From Mesorhizobium sp. (GTDB lineage: Bacteria > Pseudomonadota > Alphaproteobacteria > Rhizobiales > Rhizobiaceae): a stretch of DNA of 64,000 nucleotides. A model generated the notes under the pieces. The model ran no database searches, had not been told where the DNA came from, and saw only the letters and a list, made by a program, of their open reading frames with translations. Location: NCBI GenBank assembly GCA_004020315.1, contig SAQG01000011.1:1-64000 (forward strand), read 5' to 3'. Shown one piece after another: positions 15,839-25,504 of this stretch; the first letter of the stretch is position 1; every line of letters begins with the position of its first letter. The position numbers and the translations under genes are program-made.

Positions 15839-17404
15839 TCAGGCTCGGCTGACGCCGATGCCTGATCGGTTGGGCGGCTGACGCATGTCGCGAACGATAC
15901 CCATGGCAATGGCCAGCAGCATGCCTAGAGCAAAGCCGGCGAAAGCTCCGAGGCCTGCCATCAGAGGGGTGCGGGGCGGCCACGAGCGCCCCTGTGGCGG
16001 CACCGCGGTGGAGATCACCTGTACATTCGTGGTGTCGATCTGCTCGCGCTCGGTGATTTGGCGCGCGCGAGACAGGAAGCTTTCATAGACCGCCCTCCTC
16101 GAGGCGGCGTCGCGTTCAAGCTCACGTAGGGCGACCTGGGACTCGCTGTCGGTGAAAACATCGCTCTTCAGATCGTTCATCTTGGCGGTGAGGGAAGCCA
16201 ATGAGGCGTTTGCCTTATCCAGGTTGGCTTTTGCCGTGCCGACCGTGCGGGAGAACTCGGCCCTGAGTTGAGAACTGACGGTTTCCAATTCTGTCCTGAG
16301 GCGGACAATCGTCGGGTGGCGCGGGCCAAAGGTCATGGACTGCGAATCGATTTGCTGCCGCAGGCTATTTGCCTTGTCGCGCAGTGCTGCGAGTGCTGCC
16401 GAAACCGCGGGGTCAGGATCGGCTCCATTGACACCGGAGGCAACCAAGGCGTCGTAACTTGCCTGCGCAGCGATGACGCGCGATTGCGCCTGTCCAATTT
16501 CGCTATTGAGCTGCGTCATCGTCTGCGAACTGACAAGCTGGCCATTGCTGGCGGACAGGTTATGGCTGCGCCTGTAGCTCTCGACCTTCTCTTCGGCCGC
16601 CTGCACGTCGCGCTTGAGCTGGCCGAGCCGGCCCTCAAGAGCAGCTGCGGCACGGCTGGCACCAGCAGCTTCGGCCTTGGCCAGTTCTTCCTGGAAAGCC
16701 TTCACTATGGCCTGCGAGATCAGAATCGCCTTGCCGGTGGTTTCTGCCGACACAGAGAGAGTTGTGACGAACGACGTTTCATCTGCAGCGACGCTGACCC
16801 GCTCCGCCAGGCTTTTCTGGGCGATAAGCTTCGGATCGGACTTGGCGCTACTCGCTCCAGCACCAGACGTGGAGGCGCTCTGGTCCGGGTCAAAAAACTC
16901 CGGATCGTTGGTCAGACCGAGTTCGTCCACGACACGTGCAAGCACGTTGCCCGAGGTCAAGATGCGCTGCTTGCTGCGCGCGTTGAGTATTTGGCTATCG
17001 ACCTGGCCCGGTTGCGAGTAGAGATCGTTTTCCACAACCTGCAAATTGGCGGGATTGATGAGGATTTCCGTCGTAACGGTGTAACGCTGTTTGCTCAGCA
17101 GCCCATAGGCGGCGCCGATGACGCCGCCGGCTATTGCCAGCATGCATGCCAAGACGAGCCCGGCACGCAGCCAGACAAACAGGCGTCGAAAATCGAGCTC
17201 TAGGAAATCGCCGATCTTATCAAGCGTCACCGTTGGGACAGGCTCGGGCGTGTGCGGCGTGACAGGGGCGGAGGTGCGTGCCATGACTGGGGCATCCTGT
17301 TGCAGCCTTGCCCTGCTGGCGCGCCGTGCATTGGCGATCCGCTCGAGTGCGCTGATATCGGAATCCGCTGCAGAGGGAGGGGTCGTGCCGGAAGCGGCGG
17401 ACAT
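15839..17404 (-). CDS. Exopolysaccharide chain-length regulator (Wzz/GumC-type, no kinase)
   Basis: A 521-residue polysaccharide co-polymerase. A cytoplasmic N-terminal segment precedes TM1 (LVLACMLAIAGGVIGAAYGL, about 87-106). A long periplasmic coiled-coil region follows (about 240-430), then TM2 near the C-terminus (GLGAFAGFALGMLLAIAMGI). The proline-rich motif before TM2 (VPPQGRSWPPRTP) is typical. There is no Walker-type tyrosine kinase domain, unlike full-length ExoP. It sets polymer length together with the divergently encoded polymerase. Confidence 0.87.
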   Translation of the reverse strand: MSAASGTTPPSAADSDISALERIANARRASRARLQQDAPVMARTSAPVTPHTPEPVPTVTLDKIGDFLELDFRRLFVWLRAGLVLACMLAIAGGVIGAAYGLLSKQRYTVTTEILINPANLQVVENDLYSQPGQVDSQILNARSKQRILTSGNVLARVVDELGLTNDPEFFDPDQSASTSGAGASSAKSDPKLIAQKSLAERVSVAADETSFVTTLSVSAETTGKAILISQAIVKAFQEELAKAEAAGASRAAAALEGRLGQLKRDVQAAEEKVESYRRSHNLSASNGQLVSSQTMTQLNSEIGQAQSRVIAAQASYDALVASGVNGADPDPAVSAALAALRDKANSLRQQIDSQSMTFGPRHPTIVRLRTELETVSSQLRAEFSRTVGTAKANLDKANASLASLTAKMNDLKSDVFTDSESQVALRELERDAASRRAVYESFLSRARQITEREQIDTTNVQVISTAVPPQGRSWPPRTPLMAGLGAFAGFALGMLLAIAMGIVRDMRQPPNRSGIGVSRA

Positions 17405-17575
17405 GGTGCTAACTCTTGTTAATCGCTACGCGGGCCAGCACTACAGAAAGATCGTTAACATCTCATTTTCCAAGTTGGCATATTTTTGCCGAGTCACACG
17501 CCGCGTCCGTTCGGCGGTCCCTGAATGGATATCGTTGGCCAGAATGCCCTTTGAATGCCCCCAACTGGATCGGCC
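17405..17575. promoter_or_regulatory. Divergent promoter region of wzz- and wzy-type genes
   Basis: A 171-bp region, locally less GC-rich, between divergent exopolysaccharide genes. It must drive both, but no operator is recognisable. Confidence 0.4.
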
Positions 17576-18874
17576 ATGAGCTTTCCCGCTGCCGCATCGG
17601 AGCGATTGTTGTCCACTCAGGCGCGCCGTCAGAACGCGCTGTCGATTCTGTTTTTCCTATGCGCTGCGTTGGCGTTCCTGCTCCGCTTCACAGTGTCTCC
17701 GCAGATTATGAACATGGTCGTCGACTATACGGCCGACGGCGGTTCATTCTACGAGAAACTGCATTTCGGCACCTATGCTATCTTTCTGCTGCTTCCTTTC
17801 GTTCTTTTCAGCCGACCGTTTCTGCTGCAGGGCGACGAAATTGGAATCTTCAAGGCTTTGCTGCTCTATTCAGCGCTGATTTTCGCGCTGGTGCCGTATC
17901 TGTTCATCACCGGCCGTGCGGGCTCCTCAGGGTTCATCATCGATACCTATGTGGTGGCGGGCGCCGCAGGCCTGTTGATGCTGGCCTTGAACGCGCAAGT
18001 GCGGCGGGCGTTGGGCGACGTCGTGCTTGGGATGGTGATCCTCAGCGCTGTAATGGGCACGATCGAGGCGGTGACTCAACATCGATTTCTGCCTTACGGT
18101 CTCAACGAACTGCAGTTCAGGCCAATCGGCCTGTCGGCGCACCCGCTGGCCCTAGGCGCGCTCTGCGCCACAGTCATCGGGTTCGTACCGCTGACGCGCT
18201 GGCGCATATGGGTGCGGGTGCTGGCGATCTTCGTATTGCTCGTCGGCTGTGCTGCATCAGGCGCCCGCGCCGCCCTGTTGCTCGCTGCCGGAGAAACCGT
18301 CATTCTGCTGATGTTCGTGCCTTGGCCGCGCCTGACTCTCAAGCACCAGCGGCAGGCCAAGTCTGTCGTGCTGCTGTTCGCCGTGGCGGGCGGCGCAGTG
18401 CTGGTGGCCATACTGTTTTCGGGCGGGCTGCTGAATCGCTTCGGCAACACGCTCTTTGACGAAAATTTCATGGCTCGGGTGACGATCTACCAGGTGTTCG
18501 GACTTGTTAGCTGGAAAGACATCCTGTTTGGCATGAATGTCGACGACCTCCTGGCGATCGTCAACGAGAAGCTGCATCTGCCCTACATCGAGAGCGCGCC
18601 GGTGGTCATCATCATGCTGTTCGGCTTGCCCATAGCCGTGCTCTTTATCGTGCTGGTATTCTGGTTCATTTTTCGGCTGCTGCGCGGGGCGCCGCTGCCG
18701 GCATGGATCGGCACGATAACGTTCCTGCTTGCTGCGCTATCGAACAACGCGCTCTCGTCAAAATCGCCGGAGATCACCATTATCGTGGTGTTGCTGCTTG
18801 CCTATAGAAACCAACCGACGGCCATATTGTCGGCCACGGCTGCATCCGAGCCAAAACTGGATCGGCTTGGATAA
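17576..18874 (+). CDS. O-antigen/exopolysaccharide polymerase (Wzy/ExoQ-like)
   Basis: A 432-residue polytopic membrane protein with about 10-12 hydrophobic segments. A long loop in the second half contains GNTLFDENFMARVTIYQVF, and a short conserved SGARAALLLAAGE stretch resembles the O-antigen ligase/polymerase domain (PF04932). It would link lipid-carried repeat units in the periplasm. The start is uncertain: ATG 17576 or 17555. It converges on the next gene with only 18 bp between stops. Confidence 0.75.
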   Translation: MSFPAAASERLLSTQARRQNALSILFFLCAALAFLLRFTVSPQIMNMVVDYTADGGSFYEKLHFGTYAIFLLLPFVLFSRPFLLQGDEIGIFKALLLYSALIFALVPYLFITGRAGSSGFIIDTYVVAGAAGLLMLALNAQVRRALGDVVLGMVILSAVMGTIEAVTQHRFLPYGLNELQFRPIGLSAHPLALGALCATVIGFVPLTRWRIWVRVLAIFVLLVGCAASGARAALLLAAGETVILLMFVPWPRLTLKHQRQAKSVVLLFAVAGGAVLVAILFSGGLLNRFGNTLFDENFMARVTIYQVFGLVSWKDILFGMNVDDLLAIVNEKLHLPYIESAPVVIIMLFGLPIAVLFIVLVFWFIFRLLRGAPLPAWIGTITFLLAALSNNALSSKSPEITIIVVLLLAYRNQPTAILSATAASEPKLDRLG

Positions 18875-18892
18875 GCACAGACTCCAAACGCG

Positions 18893-20368
18893 TCAGCCCG
18901 CGCTATCCACAACCTCGACATTGCCTGCGCGGTTAAGCGTGTGAATGCCCACGCGGGCCCATGCCGGTCCCGGGCCGATCGGGCGGGGCGGTGCAAAACG
19001 GACATCGAGTTCGTCGAGCCGGTCCAACCGCATCAACCCCAGACCACCACCATAGGCTCTCGACCCGTTTTGCACCGGCAGCACCAGGGCGTCATCCTGG
19101 CGAATAAAGGCGCCGCCGGGCCGAGCGGCCGAGTGATCGACGGCGATGGGATTGAGCCCATGCGCAACCCACGGTCCGCGCAGCGAGGGGGCGGAATAGA
19201 CGGCCATCGTATCCGACGCGCTGCCAAAACCGAACCGCTCCGTCCCCAACAGCCAGAAGCGCCCATTCGATTCGAGCAGCGTGGCGTCATTGAAATCCTT
19301 GTCCGTCATCAGCACGGTGTCGCGTACCCAGCGATCTGGAAACTGCGCTGCGCGGTAGAGCACAAGCTCACGCGCCGCCGCACTTTCAGGAATCATGAAA
19401 ATCTCGCCGGCGTGAGCGAACACCTGCGGATACGACAGGTGGTGCGCTTCCTCCAGCACCACCCTCGGCACACCGAAGTTGCCGTCGTCAGCCAACTCGG
19501 CGACAGAAATCACGCCGCGACCCGTAGCGTAGGGAAATTCCTCGACAAACAGATAGTGGCGGCCATCCCGCTCGAGGACGAATGGATCGGCATAGAATCG
19601 CTGCCCGTCGTCCGGGAGGACGGTGAACGGCGTACCGTCAAGTTGCCCCGTTTCGGCGACACCTGGCCCGTCGATCAGCCGATAGGCAACCTGCCAATAG
19701 AAGGGGCGCCGTCCAAGTCTGAGTTTTTGCACGGCGCGATCGACCAACCCTCTGCAGAAAAAGGGCAGATAGTGCCGGACAAAACCGCCGTTCCTCAAGA
19801 GCGGCGCCGGACTATCGGCAATCGGCACAAGTTCGCCCGCGGAAAAACTGGCGACGCTTTGCGCAACCAGCGAGATGGCCCCGGCGAGCAGGTCGTTGCA
19901 GCTGCGGGACAGCCAGAGCCGGTCGCTGAGCATCGGCCGCCCCCGGGCGACTGTGACGCCATCGAGGCGAACGGCAAGTTCGGGCAATCGACCGCTCGCC
20001 AGCATCTCGGCCACACCGGCGGGGAAGGTGCTATGGCCGCAAAATTCGAGCGTCAGAACCGGCGTGTCTCGTCGTGCGGCAGTGCCGGTGAGATCGATTA
20101 CGAGGTCGGCTGGACCAGAACCGCCAGACGGCAACGACTCGGAGCGACTTGCCAATGAGGGACCGAAGCGCCGGCTCTCGATCGCCAGCACAACATCCAG
20201 TCCGCGTGCGATCGGCGCAGGCGTCGGCCCGCGGCAACTCGAAACCACGTGGCCGGCTGCGCTCAGCCGCACCAGGAGCTCTTTTTCCCAGCGCCGAGAT
20301 CCGATGGTGTGGCCGATAATTAAAATATTAGTCAATCGAATATGTTCTTTTTCAAGACTACTGTGCAA
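18893..20368 (-). CDS. Bifunctional-looking formyltransferase-like / GINT1-type beta-propeller protein
   Basis: A 491-residue protein. The N-terminal 150 residues resemble a formyltransferase-like fold with poor motif conservation. The C-terminal 250 residues form a five-bladed propeller-like region with repeats such as YADPFVLERDGRHYLFVEEF and FNDATLLESNGRFWLLGTE. This matches the glucosamine inositolphosphorylceramide transferase-like N-terminal domain that bacterial exopolysaccharide clusters often carry. The start is a TTG with AGG five bases upstream. Its reaction in bacteria is unproven. I infer a sugar transferase or hydrolase-like tailoring role. Confidence 0.6.
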   Translation of the reverse strand: MHSSLEKEHIRLTNILIIGHTIGSRRWEKELLVRLSAAGHVVSSCRGPTPAPIARGLDVVLAIESRRFGPSLASRSESLPSGGSGPADLVIDLTGTAARRDTPVLTLEFCGHSTFPAGVAEMLASGRLPELAVRLDGVTVARGRPMLSDRLWLSRSCNDLLAGAISLVAQSVASFSAGELVPIADSPAPLLRNGGFVRHYLPFFCRGLVDRAVQKLRLGRRPFYWQVAYRLIDGPGVAETGQLDGTPFTVLPDDGQRFYADPFVLERDGRHYLFVEEFPYATGRGVISVAELADDGNFGVPRVVLEEAHHLSYPQVFAHAGEIFMIPESAAARELVLYRAAQFPDRWVRDTVLMTDKDFNDATLLESNGRFWLLGTERFGFGSASDTMAVYSAPSLRGPWVAHGLNPIAVDHSAARPGGAFIRQDDALVLPVQNGSRAYGGGLGLMRLDRLDELDVRFAPPRPIGPGPAWARVGIHTLNRAGNVEVVDSAG

Positions 20369-20535
20369 GGATACCTATCGGTTTAGGCTTTCATAAGAGT
20401 TACCGGGGAGAACGCGGGCTTGGCTGTTAATCATATATTAAGATTTAAGGTCACGAGGGCGGCTTCTGCCGCTATTATAGCTCTTGTGACCAATAATCAG
20501 CAGGTCGCTACGCGTTCTGGCGACCAGGATCAGCA

Positions 20536-21690
20536 ATGAACGTCCTTTCACATCCGAAACTGCCGGTCAGGCAAAAATTGCTGATCGTGTTCGGCACGAG
20601 GCCGGAGGCGCTCAAATGCTTTCCGGTGGTGCGTGCCGCGCTTGCCCATCCGGGTTTTATTACCGAGACATGCATCACCGGCCAGCATCGCGAGATGGTC
20701 GACCAGGTCATCGAACTGACCGGCCTGCCGGTGCATCACGATCTCAACATCATGCAGCCCGGCCAGACATTGTTCGACGTGACCTCGCGCGTGCTGCTGG
20801 GCATGGCCGAAGTGCTGGAGAAGGCGAAGCCCGATATCGTCCTCGTGCAGGGCGACACGACCACGGCGATGACTGCGGCTCTGGCTGCCTTCTACAAGCG
20901 CATCCCGGTCGCCCATATCGAGGCAGGATTGCGCAGCCACGATATCAATTCTCCCTTTCCGGAGGAACTGAACCGCAAGATTGCCGGCGATATCGCGACG
21001 TGGCATTTCGCGCCGACCATCCAGGCGCGCGACAATCTCATCGCCGAAGGAAAGGCTGCGAACACCATCTTCGTGACCGGCAACACGGTGATCGACACGC
21101 TGCTGCATTTTTCCGGTGCGATCGACGCCGACAAGTTGATGAGCGCCAAGCTCGCCGCCCGTTTCCCGTTCCTCGATCCCGCCAAGAAAATGATCCTCGT
21201 CACCGGTCATCGCCGTGAGAATTTCGACGGCGGCATCCATCGTATCTGTACGGCGCTGAAGGGGTTGGCGGTGCGCGAGGACGTGCAGATCGTCTATCCG
21301 GTCCATCCCAATCCCAATGTGCGCTCGGTGGTTAACGCAGAACTGGGTGGCGTGCCGAATATCCACCTGGTCGACCCGCAGGACTATCTGCCGTTCCTGT
21401 TCCTGCAGAAGCAGAGCTATCTGGTGCTGACCGATAGCGGCGGGGTGCAGGAAGAAGCGCCTTCGCTCGGCAAGCCGGTGCTGGTGATGCGTGAGAATAC
21501 TGAGCGGCCCGAGGGGATCGCGGCGGGTACCGCCCGTCTCGTCGGCACCGATATCCAAAAAATCCTGTCCAATGCCAATAGCCTGCTCGACGATCAGGCG
21601 GCCTATCGCGGCATGGCGGAACGACACAACCCATATGGCGATGGCCGGGCCAGTAACCGGATCGTTGAGGAACTGCTGCATCATGGCTGA
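20536..21690 (+). CDS. wecB: UDP-N-acetylglucosamine 2-epimerase (non-hydrolysing)
   Basis: A 384-residue cytoplasmic enzyme converting UDP-GlcNAc to UDP-ManNAc. Signature segments are FGTRPEALKCFPVV (N-terminus), HIEAGLRSHDINSPFPEELN, VTGHRRENFDGG, YPVHPNPNVR and TDSGGVQEEAPSLGKPVLVM with the catalytic-site ENTERPEG. Length is normal. It overlaps wecC by 8 nt and starts the three-gene wecB-wecC-wecG-like unit. AGGA lies 7 nt before the ATG. Confidence 0.95.
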   Translation: MNVLSHPKLPVRQKLLIVFGTRPEALKCFPVVRAALAHPGFITETCITGQHREMVDQVIELTGLPVHHDLNIMQPGQTLFDVTSRVLLGMAEVLEKAKPDIVLVQGDTTTAMTAALAAFYKRIPVAHIEAGLRSHDINSPFPEELNRKIAGDIATWHFAPTIQARDNLIAEGKAANTIFVTGNTVIDTLLHFSGAIDADKLMSAKLAARFPFLDPAKKMILVTGHRRENFDGGIHRICTALKGLAVREDVQIVYPVHPNPNVRSVVNAELGGVPNIHLVDPQDYLPFLFLQKQSYLVLTDSGGVQEEAPSLGKPVLVMRENTERPEGIAAGTARLVGTDIQKILSNANSLLDDQAAYRGMAERHNPYGDGRASNRIVEELLHHG

Positions 21691-23020
21691 GATCAAGACC
21701 GTTTCCGTTATCGGCATGGGCTACATCGGCCTGCCGACCTGTGCCATCTTCGCCAGTCGAGGGCTCGACGTCATTGGTGTCGACGTCAACGAGTCGGTGG
21801 TCGAGAAGGTCAACCGCGGCGAAATCCACATCGTCGAGCCGGACCTTGATGGTTTGATCCAGAAGGTTGTGGCCAACGGCAAGCTCAGGGCCTTCAGTAC
21901 ACCGCAGCCGGCGGACGCCTTTGTCATCGCCGTGCCGACCCCGATGACCGAGGACCACAAGCCTGATGTGAGCTATGTGCTCGCGGCGGCACGAAGCATC
22001 GCCTCCGTGCTGAAGCGGGGAGACCTTGTGGTGCTGGAATCGACATCGCCGGTCGGCACGACGCGCATCATGACGGGACTGCTTGCCGAGTTGCGGCCCG
22101 ATCTCAAATTTCCTCTCGTGCATGGCGAAGAGGCCGATGTCCTGGTCGCGTATTCGCCTGAGCGCGTTTTGCCGGGAAAGGTCCTTACCGAACTGATCAA
22201 CAACGATCGCTCGATCGGCGGTCTGTCGCGCAAGTCGTCGGAACGCACCGCGGCACTCTATTCAACCTTTGTTACCGGCGACCTGTTCACGACCCAGGCC
22301 GAAAGCGCGGAACTGGTGAAGCTGACCGAGAACGCGTTCCGCGACGTCAATATCGCCTTTGCCAACGAGCTTGCAGCCGTGTGCCAGGATCTGTCGCTCA
22401 ACGTCTGGGAGGTGATCGATCTCGCCAACCGGCATCCCCGCGTGAACATCCTGCAGCCGAGCCCGGGCGTTGGCGGTCACTGCATTGCGGTTGATCCGTA
22501 TTTTATCATCGATGCCGCGCCTAACAGCACGCGGCTGATGGCTTCGGCACGCCGGATCAATTCCGAGCGTCCCTTGTCCGTGGTCAGGGATATAGAAGCC
22601 CTGCTCGATCCTTCCCGCAAGCAGACGATCGCTTGTCTTGGCCTCAGCTTCAAAGCCAATATCGACGATATGCGCGAGAGTCCGGCTGTCGAGGTGGTGA
22701 AACTTTTGTCAGATATTCCCAACCTGAAGATCATCGCGGCTGAACCCAACACACATAGGCTGCCGCACGAGCTCGAGGGCAAGGGCATCGTCTTCACCGA
22801 TGCGCTTTCCGCCATCGATCAATGCGATATCGTCGTCCTGCTGGTCGACCATCGGCAGTTCAATCTGGTTGATCCCGAAGCGCTCAGGGACAAGAAGCTC
22901 ATCGACACAAGGGGTTTGTGGACCTGGCGCAAAGCACGCAAGCCCGACGCCCGCATCGAAGGCAGGAAATCAGCGATCGAACACCTGGCGCTTCCTGCAA
23001 GTGCAGAGGAGGCCGCATGA
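21683..23020 (+). CDS. wecC: UDP-N-acetyl-D-mannosamine dehydrogenase
   Basis: A 445-residue UDP-sugar dehydrogenase making UDP-ManNAcA with two NAD+. It shows the Rossmann motif GMGYIGLPTCAIFA, the middle-domain KLTENAFRDVNIAFANELA, and the catalytic cysteine in PGVGGHCIAVDPYF. The C-terminal UDP-binding domain contains FKANIDDMRESPAVEVV. The ATG at 21683 lies within the wecB end. Together they supply an acidic amino-sugar nucleotide for the polymer. Confidence 0.94.
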   Translation: MAEIKTVSVIGMGYIGLPTCAIFASRGLDVIGVDVNESVVEKVNRGEIHIVEPDLDGLIQKVVANGKLRAFSTPQPADAFVIAVPTPMTEDHKPDVSYVLAAARSIASVLKRGDLVVLESTSPVGTTRIMTGLLAELRPDLKFPLVHGEEADVLVAYSPERVLPGKVLTELINNDRSIGGLSRKSSERTAALYSTFVTGDLFTTQAESAELVKLTENAFRDVNIAFANELAAVCQDLSLNVWEVIDLANRHPRVNILQPSPGVGGHCIAVDPYFIIDAAPNSTRLMASARRINSERPLSVVRDIEALLDPSRKQTIACLGLSFKANIDDMRESPAVEVVKLLSDIPNLKIIAAEPNTHRLPHELEGKGIVFTDALSAIDQCDIVVLLVDHRQFNLVDPEALRDKKLIDTRGLWTWRKARKPDARIEGRKSAIEHLALPASAEEAA

Positions 23021-23820
23021 ACGCGCACGACCCAGCATGGGCGCAGCATCGTCTGTTGGCGTCACGGCGCCGGGAATTCCTCGGCGCTCCGATCCATGCG
23101 CTGACCATGGCCGAGACGCTGGCCATCGCCGACGAGGCGATGACCCTGCGGCGGCCGCTGCATCATGTGGTCGTGAATGTCGCCAAGCTTGTGAACATGC
23201 GCAATAACGCCGAACTGCACGAGGACGTGGCAACGGCGGATGTGGTCAACGTCGACGGCATTGGCGTGCTTTGGGGGGCGCGTCTTTGCGGCGTCGCGCT
23301 TCCGGAGCGGGTAGCGGGTGTCGACATCATGATCAACCTGCTGAGCCTCTGCGCGAGGCGGGGCTACAGGCTCTTCCTCCTGGGCGCCGAACAATCCGTT
23401 CTCGATGCGGTTAGAATGCGACTTGCCAGGGATCATCCGGGCCTCATCGTCGCCGGCATGCGCAATGGCTATTTCAAGCCGGAAGACGAGGCCGGTATCG
23501 TCGAGGCGATCAATGCTTCGGGGGCCGACTGCCTGTTGGTGGCGATGCCGACGCCGCGCAAGGAGCGCTTTCTCAAGCGCTATCGTGACGAACTCACCCC
23601 GAGTTTCGTCATGGGCGTGGGCGGCAGTTTCGACGTCTATGGCGGCAAGGTTGCCCGGGCGCCGAAACTGATTCAAGCGGTCGGTCTGGAGTGGTTGTTT
23701 CGCGTGGCACAGGAGCCGCGACGCCTGTGGCGCCGCTACTATGACACCAACACTGCCTACGCAGCGCTGCTGTGCCGGGAGTTATGGGGCCGTCGGGGAC
23801 GCCGGAAGGTCGATCTATAA
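23017..23820 (+). CDS. WecG/TagA/CpsF-family glycosyltransferase
   Basis: A 267-residue GT26 enzyme. Family motifs are VNVDGIGVLWGARL (about 75-88), the YRLFLLGAEQSVLDA donor region, AMPTPRKERF and GVGGSFDVYGGKVARAP. Its ATG overlaps the wecC stop (ATGA). WecG members transfer ManNAcA onto undecaprenyl-PP-GlcNAc. With wecB and wecC directly upstream this is the most likely function, but other UDP-sugars are used by relatives. Confidence 0.88.
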   Translation: MNAHDPAWAQHRLLASRRREFLGAPIHALTMAETLAIADEAMTLRRPLHHVVVNVAKLVNMRNNAELHEDVATADVVNVDGIGVLWGARLCGVALPERVAGVDIMINLLSLCARRGYRLFLLGAEQSVLDAVRMRLARDHPGLIVAGMRNGYFKPEDEAGIVEAINASGADCLLVAMPTPRKERFLKRYRDELTPSFVMGVGGSFDVYGGKVARAPKLIQAVGLEWLFRVAQEPRRLWRRYYDTNTAYAALLCRELWGRRGRRKVDL

Positions 23821-23911
23821 GTAGCGATTACCCCCCAACAGACGGGGTGGCCGCCTGGAGCTACAGCCTCGGTCCGAAGTCGGAACCGCTTTCCAGGATT
23901 CCGGCACGGAC

Positions 23912-25351
23912 CTATGCGGGCCGCAGCCGCGCCCTCAGCTTGGCTACGAATTGCATCGCGGCGGCTGGGTAGAACAGCCAGGTCAGCCCGAAGAAAACCA
24001 CTGCGCCAACGGTGCCGCCCGCGACGAGCGAGAAGATGGCCGGCATATCGCCGAAAACAGCGCTGGCAAGGCTGGCGGCCAGCCCCGTGCAGACCGAGAT
24101 GACGACCGAAACGCCGATATCGCGCCATGGCACCGGCACCGGCGTGAGCCGTTCGCTGATGATGATGCAGGCTAAAAGGCCTGCCAGCGATCCCCCCGCC
24201 AGCGCCAAAGCAGCGCCGACCTCCGCCATCGGAGGGATCAACAGCACGGACAGTGCGATTGTCGCCACCGAGCCGAAGGAATTGGCGATGATCAGCAGCC
24301 ACGGCCGCTTGTGCGCGTGCACCACGGTGCCATAGACGAAGCTGGCGAGATTGGCACACAGCACGCTGAAGGCGATGATCGGAAAGAGCAGGCCGAAGCG
24401 GCCGTGATATTCGGAGGGCAGCAGGAGCTGCGTGATATCGCTGCTGAGTGCGACCAGCATCGCTGCAACCGGCAGGCAAAGGCGCATCATCAAGGCCATC
24501 AATTGCGACAGCAGCCGGCCCGATGCCGCAGGCCCGTCGTCGTCAAACCGACTGACCACTTCGGGAAAGGCGCCCATGTTGATGGAGTTGGCGACCATGT
24601 CGATCGGCTGGCGGGCCAGTGCATAGGCTGCGGCGAAGATCGCCACCGCGCCGGCATCGTAATAGATCTTGAGGAACACACGCTCGGCGCTGTGCAGGCC
24701 GAAGCCTACCAGCGCCATGATGACCAGGGGCGCGCCGAGGACGAAGAACTCCTTTTGGGTGAAGCGAGGCGGACCGGCAACGACGCGCCGGGATGCCATG
24801 ATGCCCGCTACGATGCCGGCGATTAAAACGCCGAGGCTCGTGCCGAGCGATACCGTCAGAAAAGAATCTTGGAACATGACGATGGCGCCGATCGGCAGCG
24901 CGAGTTGCAGCACGGCGCGCAGGAACTCGAGCATCGAATAGACGGAATGACGCTGCTGCATCTGCAGCACCGTCAACGCGAAGCGGCCGATGGAACCGGC
25001 GATCAAGTAGCTGCAGACGGCGATCGCAAACTCGACCCAGCGCTCCGGCACGACCACTGCCGAGGCGGCCACGGATATAATCAGCGCCAGCGCCGTGCTG
25101 GCAAGCAACACCCGCCCGGCCAGCATCAGGCTGCCGCGGCTGATGTCGCCTTTGCCGCCAAGCCTGAGCAAAGCGATGCGCAGCCAGTTGGTGACGGCAA
25201 CGTCGGTCATTTCGCCGACGGTCACCACCAGGGTCAGCAGGCCATACTCGGTCTGATCGATCAGCCGCGTCACGATGACCAGCAGAAGCAGCGCGGAAAT
25301 CCGTGTCAGCAGGATCGCCGGGGCATAGATGAGCGTGGAGCGCAGCAGCAA
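23912..25351 (-). CDS. Polysaccharide flippase (Wzx-like, MATE/MOP superfamily)
   Basis: A 479-residue membrane protein with about 12-14 hydrophobic segments. It starts at TTG 25351 with no earlier in-frame start, opening LRSTLIYAPAILLTRISALL. Family-type segments include YGLLTLVVTVGEM and SAERVFLKIYYDAGAVAIF. It should flip the lipid-linked repeat unit across the inner membrane. It converges with the wecG-type gene. Confidence 0.82.
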   Translation of the reverse strand: MLLRSTLIYAPAILLTRISALLLLVIVTRLIDQTEYGLLTLVVTVGEMTDVAVTNWLRIALLRLGGKGDISRGSLMLAGRVLLASTALALIISVAASAVVVPERWVEFAIAVCSYLIAGSIGRFALTVLQMQQRHSVYSMLEFLRAVLQLALPIGAIVMFQDSFLTVSLGTSLGVLIAGIVAGIMASRRVVAGPPRFTQKEFFVLGAPLVIMALVGFGLHSAERVFLKIYYDAGAVAIFAAAYALARQPIDMVANSINMGAFPEVVSRFDDDGPAASGRLLSQLMALMMRLCLPVAAMLVALSSDITQLLLPSEYHGRFGLLFPIIAFSVLCANLASFVYGTVVHAHKRPWLLIIANSFGSVATIALSVLLIPPMAEVGAALALAGGSLAGLLACIIISERLTPVPVPWRDIGVSVVISVCTGLAASLASAVFGDMPAIFSLVAGGTVGAVVFFGLTWLFYPAAAMQFVAKLRARLRPA

Positions 25352-25504
25352 AGGGTTGTCCCCGGAAAATTCACCTTCGATTAACCGTCGACCGGCGGAA
25401 AATCCAGCGCGATGACGGCAAAGGGTGAACAGATTCAGTTTGAACTAACCGATTCGTCGTAGACCTTATTTGAAACCTTTGCCTTCTCGTTCCGAATTGG
25501 AGTC

